Position numbers and translations under genes: made by a program. A stretch of 25,452 bases of DNA from JASJHI01 sp965371355 (lineage in GTDB: Bacteria > Actinomycetota > Acidimicrobiia > Acidimicrobiales > Ilumatobacteraceae), in contig CBDUYD010000024.1 in NCBI GenBank assembly GCA_965371355.1, forward strand, positions 1-25,452, in the 5' to 3' direction. Positions 14,018-22,383 of the stretch are shown here, in pieces. Numbering within the stretch: the stretch's first letter is position 1; the number at the start of each line of letters is the position of its first letter. The notes beneath the pieces were generated by a model, which saw only the letters and a list, made by a program, of their open reading frames with translations, had not been told where the DNA came from and did not search any database.

Positions 14018-15462
14018 GTACGAGCGACGCTTGGACCGAGAGCGGCTACGAGATGGTCGTCGGGCTCGAGGTGCACGTCGAACTGGCGACGCGCACGAAG
14101 CTCTTCTCGGGATCGGCCAACCGGTTCGGCGACGAGCCCAACACCAACATCGACCCGGTCACGCTCGGCCTCCCCGGCGCGCTGCCGGTGCTCAACCGGC
14201 AGGCGGTCGAACTGGCGATGCGGGTCGGCCTCGCGCTCAACTGCACGGTGCAGCGTTCGACGTTCGCCCGCAAGAACTACTTCTACCCCGACATGCCCAA
14301 GGCGTACCAGATCAGCCAGTACGAGGAACCGATCAACGTCGATGGATGGCTCGACCTACCCGACGGCTCGAGGGTCGGCATCGAGCGCGGGCACCTCGAG
14401 GAGGACACCGGCAAGTCGACCCACATCGGCGGTGCGGGTGGCCGCATCCACGGCAGCGATCACTCGCTGATCGACTTCAACCGGGCCGGCGTCCCGCTCG
14501 TCGAGATCGTCAGCCGCCCGGACATCCGCTCGCCCGATCAGGCAAGGGCGTACGTCAACGAACTTCGGGCGATACTCGTCGCGGTCGACGCCTCGGACGC
14601 GAAGATGGAGGAGGGCTCGATGCGCGTCGACGCCAATGTCAGCGTGCGCCTGCCGGGGGCTGAGTTGGGCACGCGCTGTGAGATCAAGAACGTCAACTCG
14701 GTGCGATCGGTGGGACGTGCGATCGAGTACGAGGCGCGCCGGCAGATCGCGATGCTCGAAGCGGGCGAACCGATCCGTCAGGAGACGCGTCACTGGGACG
14801 AGAACGACAGTCGGACCCACACGCTGCGTACCAAGGAGGACGCCGACGACTACCGGTACTTCCTCGAGCCGGACCTCGTCGTGCTCGATCCCGATGCCGA
14901 GTGGATCGACGAGGTGCGAGCTTCATTGCCGATGCTGCCCGCGGCCCGGCGGATGCGGCTGGCCGAGGCGACCGCACAGCCCGTCGACTCCGAAGCCGTG
15001 CTCGTGATCACCGATCGGGGACAGGACGGCTACGTGCTCGACGTGATCGAGCAGGGTGGCGATCCCGGTCGGGCGCTCGTGCATGTGAAGGAAGCGTTCG
15101 CCGAGGCCGGATCCGACCCGGTGGTGCCCGTCGGCGACATCGCGGCACTGACGCGCATGGAGATCGCGGGCGACCTCACGGCCACACAGGCCAAGCAGGT
15201 GCTCGCCCAGATCGTGGCCGATGGAGGCGGGGACGCGTCCGCGATCGCGGCGGCCAAGGGGTTCGAGGCGATGGACACCTCGGAACTCGAGACGATGGTC
15301 GATCGGGCGATCGCCGATCAGGCGGACGCGTGGGAGAAGTTCTGCGCCGGCGAGAACAAGGCGATGGGCGCCCTGGTCGGCGCCGTGATGAGGGCCTCGA
15401 AGGGGCAGGCCGACGGCAAGGCGGTCACCGCTCTGCTGAACGCCAGGCGAAACGGTGTCTGA
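14014..15462 (+). CDS. gatB: Asp/Glu-tRNA amidotransferase subunit B
   Basis: A 482-residue GatB, the kinase and amidotransferase subunit that phosphorylates the mischarged aminoacyl-tRNA and transfers ammonia. The N-terminal cradle has VGLEVHVELATRTKLFSGS, NYFYPDMPKAYQISQYE, LEEDTGKSTH and the signature SMRVDANVSVR, followed by EIKNVNS and DYRYFLEPDL. The C-terminal helical and YqeY-like tail domains end with MRASKGQADGKAV. The start is GTG 14014 in the GTGA overlap with gatA. A single gatCAB set suggests indirect charging of Gln-tRNA, Asn-tRNA or both; the synthetase genes are outside the window. The gene converges on the LLM oxidoreductase with a 6-bp gap. Confidence 0.97.
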   Translation: MSTSDAWTESGYEMVVGLEVHVELATRTKLFSGSANRFGDEPNTNIDPVTLGLPGALPVLNRQAVELAMRVGLALNCTVQRSTFARKNYFYPDMPKAYQISQYEEPINVDGWLDLPDGSRVGIERGHLEEDTGKSTHIGGAGGRIHGSDHSLIDFNRAGVPLVEIVSRPDIRSPDQARAYVNELRAILVAVDASDAKMEEGSMRVDANVSVRLPGAELGTRCEIKNVNSVRSVGRAIEYEARRQIAMLEAGEPIRQETRHWDENDSRTHTLRTKEDADDYRYFLEPDLVVLDPDAEWIDEVRASLPMLPAARRMRLAEATAQPVDSEAVLVITDRGQDGYVLDVIEQGGDPGRALVHVKEAFAEAGSDPVVPVGDIAALTRMEIAGDLTATQAKQVLAQIVADGGGDASAIAAAKGFEAMDTSELETMVDRAIADQADAWEKFCAGENKAMGALVGAVMRASKGQADGKAVTALLNARRNGV

Positions 15463-15468
15463 GCCCGC

Positions 15469-16632
15469 TCAGTTCGCTGCGGCTCTCTCGACCTCGTAGC
15501 GGGCGGTGGCCTCGTCGATGGCGGCCATCTGCTTGTCGGCGAGTTCCGGGCGCGCGTCGCGGGCGCGGTCGGCAGCCCGGGTGAGATCACTGCCTCCGCT
15601 CTGGAAGTGCGGCATGACGTGACGGGCGAACAGCTCGTAGCTCTTCTGCGTCGCCTCGGGGTTGGCCCAGTTGTGCGCCAGGGTCATGTAGCAGCCGAAC
15701 CCGCCGTCGGATTGCTCGACGAGCTCCTCGATCTGGGCCACCGCCTGGTCGGGGGTGCCGACGACGCCGAGTCCACCGTTGACGAACGCGACCATCTCGT
15801 CGATGTCGCCGCCGTCGACCGCCATCTGGGGGAAGGCGGCGACGTTCTGGAAGTAGCGGAACCACTGTGTGATGCCGTACTCGACGTCGCGGCGGGCCTC
15901 CTCCTCGGTCTCCGCGAGGTGCATCAGCCCGACCAGGCGCCACTTGTCGCGGTCGGCGACCTGGCCGTTCTGGGCGGCGACGTCCTCTTGGATCGTCCAG
16001 TGATGGGCCAGCACGTCCATTCCGACGGCCACCGTGGCGCCGAGCGAGAGCACACCGGCCCCGTAGCGTCCGGCGAGCTTGGCGCCCGACGGTGAGGCGA
16101 CCGCGGCGACGGCGACGTCGAAGAGCGGGTCGGAGTAGGGGCGCAGGTGGAGGCGGGCGTCGTTGAGGGTGAGCCGATCCGATGAATAGCTGATCGGTTC
16201 GTCGGAGGTGAGCAGGTGCATCAGGACGGCCATGTACTCGTCGAGGAGCGGGCGCATCTCGGCTGGTTCGAGGCCGAGCATCGCGGCGTCGGTGGGCAAC
16301 GCTCCCGGTCCGACCCCGAGCATCACCCGGCCCCGGGTGAGGTGGTCGAGGAGCACGATCCGCTCTGCGACCCAGAGTGGATTGTGGTACGGCAGCGACA
16401 CCACGCCCGTACCGAGGCGGATGCTCTTGGTTCTCTCGGCCGCCGCCATGATGAAGATCTCGGGCGAGGCGATGATCTCACTGCCCGCCGAGTGGTGCTC
16501 GCCGATCCACGCCTCGTCGAAGCCGAGAGCGTCCATGTGCTCCAGCAGCTGGAGGTCGTTCTCGAGCGAGAGCGTCGGGTTGTGGTCGGGTGGGTGGAAG
16601 GGCGCCATGAAGGTGCCGAAACGCATGCGCAT
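15469..16632 (-). CDS. LLM-class flavin-dependent monooxygenase (LimB-like)
   Basis: A 387-residue bacterial-luciferase-like TIM barrel. FGTFMAPFHPP (5-15), EAWIGEHHSAGSE (40-52), ASPEIFIMAAAERT, RLGTGVVSLPYHNPL (72-86) and HLTRGRVMLGVGPGALP (97-113) match the limonene 1,2-monooxygenase-like group. Such enzymes use reduced FMN or FAD and O2 to epoxidise or oxygenate terpenes and other small molecules. The ATG at 16630-16632 follows an SD-like GGGGAA; the frame upstream runs through palindrome copy 3 and was rejected. No flavin reductase is adjacent, but one lies at 22769-23281. The substrate is inferred from the family only. Confidence 0.9.
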   Translation of the reverse strand: MRMRFGTFMAPFHPPDHNPTLSLENDLQLLEHMDALGFDEAWIGEHHSAGSEIIASPEIFIMAAAERTKSIRLGTGVVSLPYHNPLWVAERIVLLDHLTRGRVMLGVGPGALPTDAAMLGLEPAEMRPLLDEYMAVLMHLLTSDEPISYSSDRLTLNDARLHLRPYSDPLFDVAVAAVASPSGAKLAGRYGAGVLSLGATVAVGMDVLAHHWTIQEDVAAQNGQVADRDKWRLVGLMHLAETEEEARRDVEYGITQWFRYFQNVAAFPQMAVDGGDIDEMVAFVNGGLGVVGTPDQAVAQIEELVEQSDGGFGCYMTLAHNWANPEATQKSYELFARHVMPHFQSGGSDLTRAADRARDARPELADKQMAAIDEATARYEVERAAAN

Positions 16633-16715
16633 GATGGTTGTTCCCCGTAGGTCGTGTCGGTGCGGTTCTCGTCCACCGTAGACGGCGCTCGCCGCGCGCC
16701 CGGCCACGAGCGGTT

Positions 16716-16758
16716 CTCGTGAGGATGTTGCGCACATGGGGCGCAACATCCTCACGAG
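16716..16758. repeat. Long palindrome, copy 3 of 4
   Basis: CTCGTGAGGATGTTGCGC (16716-16733) and its exact reverse complement (16741-16758) flank ACATGGG. The right edge is 1 nt from the antiporter stop codon, and the whole lies 84 nt upstream of the LLM start in the same transcript direction. An extra CACGAG at about 16706-16711 could be the remnant of a neighbouring arm. Confidence 0.95.
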
Positions 16759-16759
16759 T

Positions 16760-17962
16760 TCACTGGCGTTGGGGCTCGGGTTGGGTGGTTCGGGCGGGTC
16801 GGCCCGGCACGGGGATCGAGTCGGCGAACCGCGCCGCGACGGGGCCGACGATTGCGGTGATCAGCACGTAGGCAGCCGCCAGGGCTCCGAGCTCTGGGCC
16901 GTCGGCGAGCTGGATACCCAGCGCCGCGATCACGATCGAGAATTCGCCGCGGGCGATGAGCACCGTCCCAGCGCGCGTTCGGCCGGCCGGACCGACGCCG
17001 ATCTGCCCGGCCGCGTACCAGCCCGTGACGAACTTGGTGAGGATGGTGACGACGGCGAGACCGATTGCAGGGACGATCGCGTCGAGCAGGTCGGCGGGGT
17101 CGATCTGGAACGAGAAGAAGAGGAAGAACGTCGCCGCGAACAGGTCGCGCAGCGGCGCGATCAGGTCGGCCGACCGCTCGGCCACGCGGCCCGACAGGGC
17201 GAGTCCGACGAGGAATGCGCCGATCGCTCCCGATACCTCGAGGCGTTGCGCGACCCCTGCCACGAGCAGCGTGATTCCGAGCACGCCGAGCAGCAGGGCT
17301 TCGTCGGAGCCGCCGACGAGGAGGTTGCTGAGCGCCTTTCCGAACCACAGTGCGGCGACGAGGATAACCGTGACGACGGCGAGCGCGACACCCACGCTCG
17401 TCGCGGTGGCGAGCGCCGTCCCGCCGACGATCATTGCCGCTACGACGGGCAGGTAGACCGCCATCGCGAGGTCTTCGATGACGAGCAGGTTGAGCACGGC
17501 CGGTGTCTCGCGGTTGCCCAGGCGTCCGAGGTCGGCGAGCACCTTGGAGACGACACCCGACGAGCTGATCCAGGTGACGCCGGCGAGCAGCGTTGCAGCG
17601 AGGGGCCCCCAGCCGAGGAGCATGCCGAGCGCGAACCCCGGGAGGGCGTTGAGCAACATGTCGACGATGCCGGCGGGGATTCCGGTGCGCAGCCCGTCGC
17701 GCAACTCGTCGTCGGAGTACTCGAGCCCGAGGGTGAAGAGCAGCAGGAGCACGCCGATCTCCGCCGCGAGCTCGATGAAGCTCCTGCTCACATCGAGCTG
17801 CACGAAGCCGCCTTCGCCGAGCATCAGACCAGCCAGGAGGAAGAACGGAACCGCGGTGATGCCGAGCCTTCCGGCGAGCCTCGACAGCAACGCGAGGCCG
17901 AGCATGACCGCGCCGAGCTCGATGAAGCCGAGCGCCACCTCGCTGCTGCCGGCTGCGATCAC
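16760..17962 (-). CDS. Cation:proton antiporter, CPA2 family (KhtU/KefB-like)
   Basis: A 400-residue integral membrane protein with about 12-13 hydrophobic helices and no cytosolic nucleotide-binding domain. LLVIEDLAMAVYLP (159-172) carries the Glu163-Asp164 pair expected at the ion site. TWISSSGVVSKVL (130-142) and GAFLVGLALSG are further CPA2 blocks. It would export K+ (or Na+) in exchange for H+. The start is GTG 17962, 16 bp after the KhtT-like gene, so the pair forms a transporter with a separate regulatory subunit as in Bacillus subtilis KhtTU. The C-terminal tail is Pro/Arg/Thr/Gln-rich and is coded by a G-run-bearing tract. Confidence 0.9.
   Translation of the reverse strand: MIAAGSSEVALGFIELGAVMLGLALLSRLAGRLGITAVPFFLLAGLMLGEGGFVQLDVSRSFIELAAEIGVLLLLFTLGLEYSDDELRDGLRTGIPAGIVDMLLNALPGFALGMLLGWGPLAATLLAGVTWISSSGVVSKVLADLGRLGNRETPAVLNLLVIEDLAMAVYLPVVAAMIVGGTALATATSVGVALAVVTVILVAALWFGKALSNLLVGGSDEALLLGVLGITLLVAGVAQRLEVSGAIGAFLVGLALSGRVAERSADLIAPLRDLFAATFFLFFSFQIDPADLLDAIVPAIGLAVVTILTKFVTGWYAAGQIGVGPAGRTRAGTVLIARGEFSIVIAALGIQLADGPELGALAAAYVLITAIVGPVAARFADSIPVPGRPARTTQPEPQRQ
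16771..16798 (+). other. G-quadruplex-type tract beside palindrome copy 3
   Basis: G-runs lie at 16771-16774, 16778-16780, 16783-16785, 16792-16794 and 16796-16798, with loops of 3, 2, 6 and 1 nt. The first run lies 12 nt past the palindrome edge. The tract is the antisense of codons for the antiporter C-terminal tail, so the protein tail and the DNA motif share these bases. Confidence 0.5.
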
Positions 17963-17978
17963 GGGTGTCGATCGCCGA

Positions 17979-18461
17979 TCAGGGCCTGATCAGGTGCCGG
18001 AGTGCCGTGACGCCCTCTGGTGTTCCGACCGCGACGATGACGTCGCCGGCCTCGAAGGCGAACTCGGGACCGGGTGCGGGGATCGACCGGTGGTCGCGGA
18101 TGACCGCCACCACCGATGCGCCGGTCTTGGTGCGGTACGCGCCGTCGCCGATCGTGGCCGACCGCGCGGGCGAGTTGGGCTCGACCTCGAGCCACTCGAT
18201 CGCCAGACCCTCGATCTCCTGTTGCACGGCGCTGACGACCTCGGTGACCTGGCTCGCGCCGAGAAGCTCCGAGAGCGTGCGCGCATCGGATGGCGAGAGC
18301 AGCACTATCGGGGTGCAGGCGTCGGGGTCGTCGGAGTCGTAGATCAGAATCTCGCGGCGGCCGTCGTGGTGGACGAGCACGCCCAGGTCGTCGCCGGAGT
18401 CCGACGTGAATTCGTGGCGCACCCCGACACCGGGGAGCTTGGTTTCGCGGACCTCGCCCAT
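17979..18461 (-). CDS. TrkA-C/RCK_C regulatory subunit of the antiporter (KhtT-like)
   Basis: A 160-residue soluble protein. The N-terminal part (ETKLPGVGVRHEF, 6-18) is typical of KhtT. The C-terminal RCK_C domain (about 77-160) has GASVVAVIRD, EFAFEAGDVIVAVGTPEGVTAL and a closing helix. In Bacillus, KhtT gates KhtU and binds cyclic-di-AMP and protons through this domain; the same is inferred here from gene order. The ATG at 18459-18461 is chosen because an upstream extension would run across the ilvD promoter. A CACACT hexamer lies 6 nt upstream. The gene is divergent from ilvD, 77 bp apart. Confidence 0.87.
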   Translation of the reverse strand: MGEVRETKLPGVGVRHEFTSDSGDDLGVLVHHDGRREILIYDSDDPDACTPIVLLSPSDARTLSELLGASQVTEVVSAVQQEIEGLAIEWLEVEPNSPARSATIGDGAYRTKTGASVVAVIRDHRSIPAPGPEFAFEAGDVIVAVGTPEGVTALRHLIRP

Positions 18462-18525
18462 CGGCCCAGTGTGGCAGAGCGAGATAGGTGTTCGGAGCAC
18501 CAGGATCGGGCGGGAACTCCACGGG

Positions 18526-18531
18526 TACTGT
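18526..18531 (+). promoter_or_regulatory. Candidate -10 hexamer (TACTGT) of ilvD
   Basis: TACTGT ends 7 nt before the ilvD ATG at 18539, supporting that start over an in-frame ATG at 18488. No leader peptide or attenuator fits in the 77-bp divergent gap. Confidence 0.45.
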
Positions 18532-18538
18532 CGGGTCC

Positions 18539-20245
18539 ATGACCTCAACGCCTGACACGCCGGTCGACATCAAGCCGCGCTCCCGCGACGTCACCGACGG
18601 TATGCAGAAGGCCGCCTCGCGGGCGATGCTGCGCGCCGTCGGGATGACCGAGGATGACTGGACGAAGCCGCAGGTGGCGATCGCCTCGTCGTGGAACGAC
18701 TTGACGCCGTGCAACATGACCCTGCGCAAGCTCGCCGAACACGCCAAGGCGGGCGTCCGCGAGGCGGGTGGCTTCCCGCTCGAGTTCGGCACGATCACCG
18801 TGAGCGACGGGATCTCGATGGGCCATGAGGGGATGCGCGCTTCGCTCGTCTCCCGCGAGGTCATCACCGACTCGGTCGAGACGGTGATGCACGCAGAGCG
18901 GCTCGACGGATTCGTCGGTCTTGCGGGATGCGACAAGTCGATCCCGGCGATGCTGATGGCATCTGCCAGGCTCGACCTGGCGAGCGTGTTCGTCTACAAC
19001 GGCTCGACGATGCCCGGCATGCACGATGGTCGGGCGATCGACATCACGACCGTGTTCGAGGCGATCGGAGCGTGCGCCGCCGGCACGATGAGCGAGGACG
19101 AACTGCTCGACATCGAGCGGAACGCATGCCCGGGCGAGGGCGCGTGCGGCGGGATGTTCACCGCCAACACGATGAGTTCGATCGCCGAGGCACTCGGCAT
19201 GAGCCTTCCGGGTACGGCCTCGCCGCCGGCGATCGATGCACGGCGTGAGTCCGATGCGCACCGCGCTGGTGAGGCGGTGGTCGGCATGCTGCGCCTCGGC
19301 ATCACACCGCGCCAGATCATGACGAAGCAGGCGTTCGAGAACGCGATCGCGCTCACCTCCGCACTCGGAGGATCGACGAACGCTGTGCTCCACCTGATGG
19401 CGATCGCCAACGAGGCCCGGGTCGAACTCGAACTCGAGGACTTCAACCGAATCGCCGACCGGGTCCCGCACATCGCCGACATGAAGCCCGGCGGCAAGTT
19501 CCACATGAGCGATCTCGACCGTGTCGGCGGCGTGCCCGTCGTGCTGAAGGAGCTGCTCGACGCCGGCCTGCTGCACGGCGACGTGCTCACCGTCACCGGC
19601 AAGACGATGGCCGAGAACCTCGCCGAACTCGATCCTCCGGGGCCCGACGGCGTGGTCGTCCACCCGCTCGATCAGCCGATCCATGCCGAGGGTGGCATCA
19701 ACGTGCTCCATGGTTCGCTCGCTCCGTCGGGAGCGGTGCTGAAGATCGCCGGGCTTGCCGACGACCAGATGCACTTCGAGGGTCCTGCCCGCGTGTTCGA
19801 CGACGAGGATCACGCGATGACGGCGATCCTCGAGGGATCGATCGAGCCCGGCACGGTGCTCGTCATCAGGTACGAGGGCCCCAGGGGAGGCCCGGGCATG
19901 CGAGAGATGCTGGCGATCACCGGTGCGCTCAAGGGCGCCGGCCGCGGGGGCGACTGTGCCCTCATCACCGACGGGCGGTTCTCCGGCGGCACGTGGGGTT
20001 TCTGCATCGGCCATGTCGCTCCCGAGGCGACCGATGGCGGTCCGATCGCGTTCGTCCGCAACGGCGACCCGATCTTGATCGACGTGGCGACGAGGTCGCT
20101 CGACCTGCGCGTCGACGAGTCCGAACTCGCCCGCAGGCGCATCGGCTGGAAGCCGAACGCGGCGCGCTACACCACCGGCGTGCTCGGCAAGTACGCCAAG
20201 CTCGTGCAGGGTGCCGAGACCGGCGCGATCACCAACACATTGTGA
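18539..20245 (+). CDS. ilvD: Dihydroxy-acid dehydratase
   Basis: A 568-residue IlvD that dehydrates 2,3-dihydroxyisovalerate and 2,3-dihydroxy-3-methylvalerate to the 2-oxoacids in valine and isoleucine synthesis. The Fe-S ligands expected from the family are Cys58 (TPCNM), Cys131 (GCDKSIPAML) and Cys203 (ACPGEGACGGMFTANTM). SDGISMGHEGM, GSTMPGMHDG, GALKGAGRGGDCALITDGRFSGG and the C-terminal RRIGWKPNAARYTTGVLGKYAKLVQ segment are intact. Sugar-acid dehydratases are related, but this motif set favours IlvD. The gene is monocistronic here, and its stop lies in the first of a set of 14-bp repeats. Confidence 0.96.
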   Translation: MTSTPDTPVDIKPRSRDVTDGMQKAASRAMLRAVGMTEDDWTKPQVAIASSWNDLTPCNMTLRKLAEHAKAGVREAGGFPLEFGTITVSDGISMGHEGMRASLVSREVITDSVETVMHAERLDGFVGLAGCDKSIPAMLMASARLDLASVFVYNGSTMPGMHDGRAIDITTVFEAIGACAAGTMSEDELLDIERNACPGEGACGGMFTANTMSSIAEALGMSLPGTASPPAIDARRESDAHRAGEAVVGMLRLGITPRQIMTKQAFENAIALTSALGGSTNAVLHLMAIANEARVELELEDFNRIADRVPHIADMKPGGKFHMSDLDRVGGVPVVLKELLDAGLLHGDVLTVTGKTMAENLAELDPPGPDGVVVHPLDQPIHAEGGINVLHGSLAPSGAVLKIAGLADDQMHFEGPARVFDDEDHAMTAILEGSIEPGTVLVIRYEGPRGGPGMREMLAITGALKGAGRGGDCALITDGRFSGGTWGFCIGHVAPEATDGGPIAFVRNGDPILIDVATRSLDLRVDESELARRRIGWKPNAARYTTGVLGKYAKLVQGAETGAITNTL

Positions 20246-20300
20246 TCGGCACGTTGTGATCGGTCCGTCGTGATCGGCGCGCTCTGATGTGATCGGCGCG
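20240..20300. repeat. 14-bp tandem repeats after ilvD
   Basis: Three abutting units of the form TTGTGATCGGCACG (20240-20253, 20254-20267, 20268-20281) and a fourth at 20287-20300 share GTGATCGG. The first unit contains the ilvD stop codon, and the array fills the whole gap to the convergent thioesterase gene. No stable hairpin with a T-tract is seen. Confidence 0.8.
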
Positions 20301-20301
20301 G

Positions 20302-21081
20302 TCACCCGGCTTCGGCGAGCGGCGCGGTTGCCAACGACGAGCCGGTGCTGGTCGCGAACGGCCCGTTCCGGTCGACGAGGACACAGCTCCCGATCGAGAT
20401 GCCATCAGCCGCGATCTGGTTCGAGACCTGGAGACCCACCCAGGTGCCCACCGGGTAGCGGCCGAGCGCCAGCGTGTAGTCGCCGTTGATGTAGTGGAGC
20501 CCCTCGTCACCGCCGTTGGCCATCGGGCAGGCGAGATCGGCCGAGACGGCCGCCCGCACGAACGGGCTCATCTCCTCGTCGTCGACGAGCGGGGCGGTCT
20601 CGTTGGTCCAGACGCGGCCACGCTCGGCCGATGTGAAGCCGCCGTCGACACCCTTGATCTGCCATGCCGGGAGCGCGCCGACTTCGTAACCATGATCGGG
20701 GAGGCTGTCGGGCGTAGGCCACGACTCGGCGTCCGGCCGCCAGATGTTGCCCGGTGGTTCGCGGCCCTCGGCGAGGAACAGCACCGTCGCTCGCGCGACG
20801 AGGTGACCGCCGCAAGTGACCAGTGCGTCGGCGACCCGGATGCGCCTGCCCTCCCGGACGGCTCTGGTCTCGATCGTCAGCTCGGACATCGCGGCGGGGC
20901 GGAACAGGTCGACCGTCAGGCGCCCGGCCCGCCATCGGGCGGCTCCGAAATCGGTCTCGAGGGCGCGTGCCGCGGCGCCGCCGATCAGCCGGCCGTGGAG
21001 CATGTCCGCCGACCAGGGACTCCGCGCGATCGGTTCCGGGGCGAGTCCGGTTGGGGTCGAGCGGAGGTAGGGCGTCGTCAT
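20302..21081 (-). CDS. TesB-like acyl-CoA thioesterase family protein (double hot-dog)
   Basis: A 259-residue protein with two hot-dog halves of the 4HBT_3/TesB-like type. The N-terminal half has SADMLHGRLIGGAAARALE and LTVDLFRPAAMSELTIETRAVREGRRI. The C-terminal half has LHYINGDYTLALGRYPVGTWVGLQ and GISIGSCVLVDRNGPFATSTG. Family members hydrolyse acyl-CoA in the cytoplasm, but many actinobacterial ones are untested. The gene starts 12 bp after the stop of the beta-lactamase-fold hydrolase, so the two are cotranscribed. A perfect 16-bp palindrome lies in that junction. Confidence 0.8.
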   Translation of the reverse strand: MTTPYLRSTPTGLAPEPIARSPWSADMLHGRLIGGAAARALETDFGAARWRAGRLTVDLFRPAAMSELTIETRAVREGRRIRVADALVTCGGHLVARATVLFLAEGREPPGNIWRPDAESWPTPDSLPDHGYEVGALPAWQIKGVDGGFTSAERGRVWTNETAPLVDDEEMSPFVRAAVSADLACPMANGGDEGLHYINGDYTLALGRYPVGTWVGLQVSNQIAADGISIGSCVLVDRNGPFATSTGSSLATAPLAEAG

Positions 21082-21086
21082 CGTCG

Positions 21087-21102
21087 GTCGACTTCAGTCG
21101 AC
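21087..21102. other. 16-bp palindrome at the hydrolase/thioesterase junction
   Basis: GTCGACT and AGTCGAC are perfect 7-nt arms around TC. The site covers the stop codon of the upstream gene (21094-21096) and ends 5 nt before the thioesterase ATG, where the ribosome-binding site should be. It could be an operator or an RNA fold limiting initiation. Confidence 0.45.
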
Positions 21103-22332
21103 GAGCGCCTGGTAGACGAGCTGCTTCAACTGGGGCCGGATCGGGTATGTGCTCGACGGGAGCAACTGCGTGAGGAACACCGCGACGATGCCCTCGAGCG
21201 GATCGACCCAGAAGGCCGTGCTGGCAGCACCACCCCAGGCGAACTCGCCGGGCGAGCTGAGCACCTCGTTGGCGATCGGGTCCATCATGACCGAGAACCC
21301 GAGGCCGAACCCGACGCCGTCGAACGACGTTTCTGCGAACGTCGACTGGCCGAACGCCTCGAGATCGACATTGCCGGGGAGGTGGTTGCCGGTCATGAAC
21401 TCGACGGTGCGCGTGCCGAGCAGGCGCACGCCGTCGAGCTCGCCGCGGTTGAGCAGCATGTGGGCGAACCGCAGATAGTCGGCGGCGGTTCCGCACAGCC
21501 CGCCGCCGCCGCTGATCATGTCGGGTCGCTTCGTCAGGTCTGTTCGCAGCGGCGATGGCGCGGTCACGGCCCGGCCCGTCCTAGGGTCCGGAACGTAGAG
21601 CGTGGCCAGTCGGTCGATCTGTTCGGGCGACACCCAGAACTCGGTGTCGGTCATCTTCAGCGGCTCTGTGATCCTCGTGCGGATGAACTCGTCGAGCGGC
21701 ATCCCCGACACGACCTCGACGACGCGACCCAACACGTCGGTCGCCACGCTGTAGTTCCACGACGACCCGGGCTGGAACACGAGTGGAAACCCGGCCCACC
21801 GGTTGCAGTTCTCCTCGAGGTCGGAGCCCGGTGGAGAGCCCCACTCGTACCCGTTCCTGCGGTAGATCGCGTCGACGGCGTGGCTGTTGTGGAAGCCGTA
21901 GGTGAGGCCCGACGTGTGCGTCATCAGATGCCAGACCCGCATCGGCTCGATCTGCGGTTCGGTCACCGGCTTGAGGATCGAACCCGAACGGAACACCCGC
22001 GTGTCGGCGAATGCCGGGATGAAATCGCTGACCGGGTCCTTCAACTGGAAAGCACCCTCCTCGTACAGCATCATCGCGGCAACCGAGGTGACCGGCTTGG
22101 TCATCGAATACATCCGCGCGATCGTGTCGGGCTCCCACCGCGCGCCGGATTCGAGGTCGCGCCCGCCGTAGGTGGACGAGTGCACGACCGCGCCGCCCCG
22201 CGAGACGACGATCTGCCAGCCCGCCAGTCGTGCGTCGTCGACGTAGGGCTCGAAGTGGCGGTCGATCCTGGCGAGCCGCTGCGGATCGAAGCCCGCGTCC
22301 GACGGATCGATCTCGACGATGGGTGCGTTCAT
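21094..22332 (-). CDS. Beta-lactamase-fold serine hydrolase (class C / EstB-like esterase)
   Basis: A 412-residue cytoplasmic-looking protein with no signal peptide. The SxxK motif is Ser76-Met-Thr-Lys79 (MYSMTKP), and the second motif is Tyr194-Ser-Val (SSWNYSV). HLMTHTSGLTYG (135-146) is a strong family block. WGGAAST near the C-terminus takes the place of the KTG/HxG motif. This pattern is typical of esterases of the EstB type rather than true beta-lactamases. It would hydrolyse short esters or act as a transesterase. A CAGGCT hexamer ends 6 nt before the ATG at 22330-22332, so it may have its own promoter despite lying 51 bp downstream of the DUF3054 gene. Confidence 0.9.
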   Translation of the reverse strand: MNAPIVEIDPSDAGFDPQRLARIDRHFEPYVDDARLAGWQIVVSRGGAVVHSSTYGGRDLESGARWEPDTIARMYSMTKPVTSVAAMMLYEEGAFQLKDPVSDFIPAFADTRVFRSGSILKPVTEPQIEPMRVWHLMTHTSGLTYGFHNSHAVDAIYRRNGYEWGSPPGSDLEENCNRWAGFPLVFQPGSSWNYSVATDVLGRVVEVVSGMPLDEFIRTRITEPLKMTDTEFWVSPEQIDRLATLYVPDPRTGRAVTAPSPLRTDLTKRPDMISGGGGLCGTAADYLRFAHMLLNRGELDGVRLLGTRTVEFMTGNHLPGNVDLEAFGQSTFAETSFDGVGFGLGFSVMMDPIANEVLSSPGEFAWGGAASTAFWVDPLEGIVAVFLTQLLPSSTYPIRPQLKQLVYQALVD

Positions 22333-22383
22333 GGTGAGAGCCTGCCAGGATCGCGCGTCACTCGGCGAGCGCGGCGAGCGACT

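Noticed and set aside
12832..15462. A very long plus-strand frame (876 codons) ending at the gatB stop
   Set aside because: Only its last 482 codons are GatB. The first 394 codons are an Arg-rich out-of-frame reading of gatA, and the GTG at 14014 is the real start.
15459..15472. CTGAGC-CC-GCTCAG palindrome holding both stop codons of gatB and the LLM gene
   Set aside because: The loop would be only 2 nt and no T-run follows. Convergent TGA and TCA stops 6 bp apart readily create such symmetry.
21094..22332. An antibiotic-resistance beta-lactamase
   Set aside because: There is no signal peptide, the motifs are SMTK, YSV and WGG, and the HLMTHTSGL block points to EstB-like esterases.
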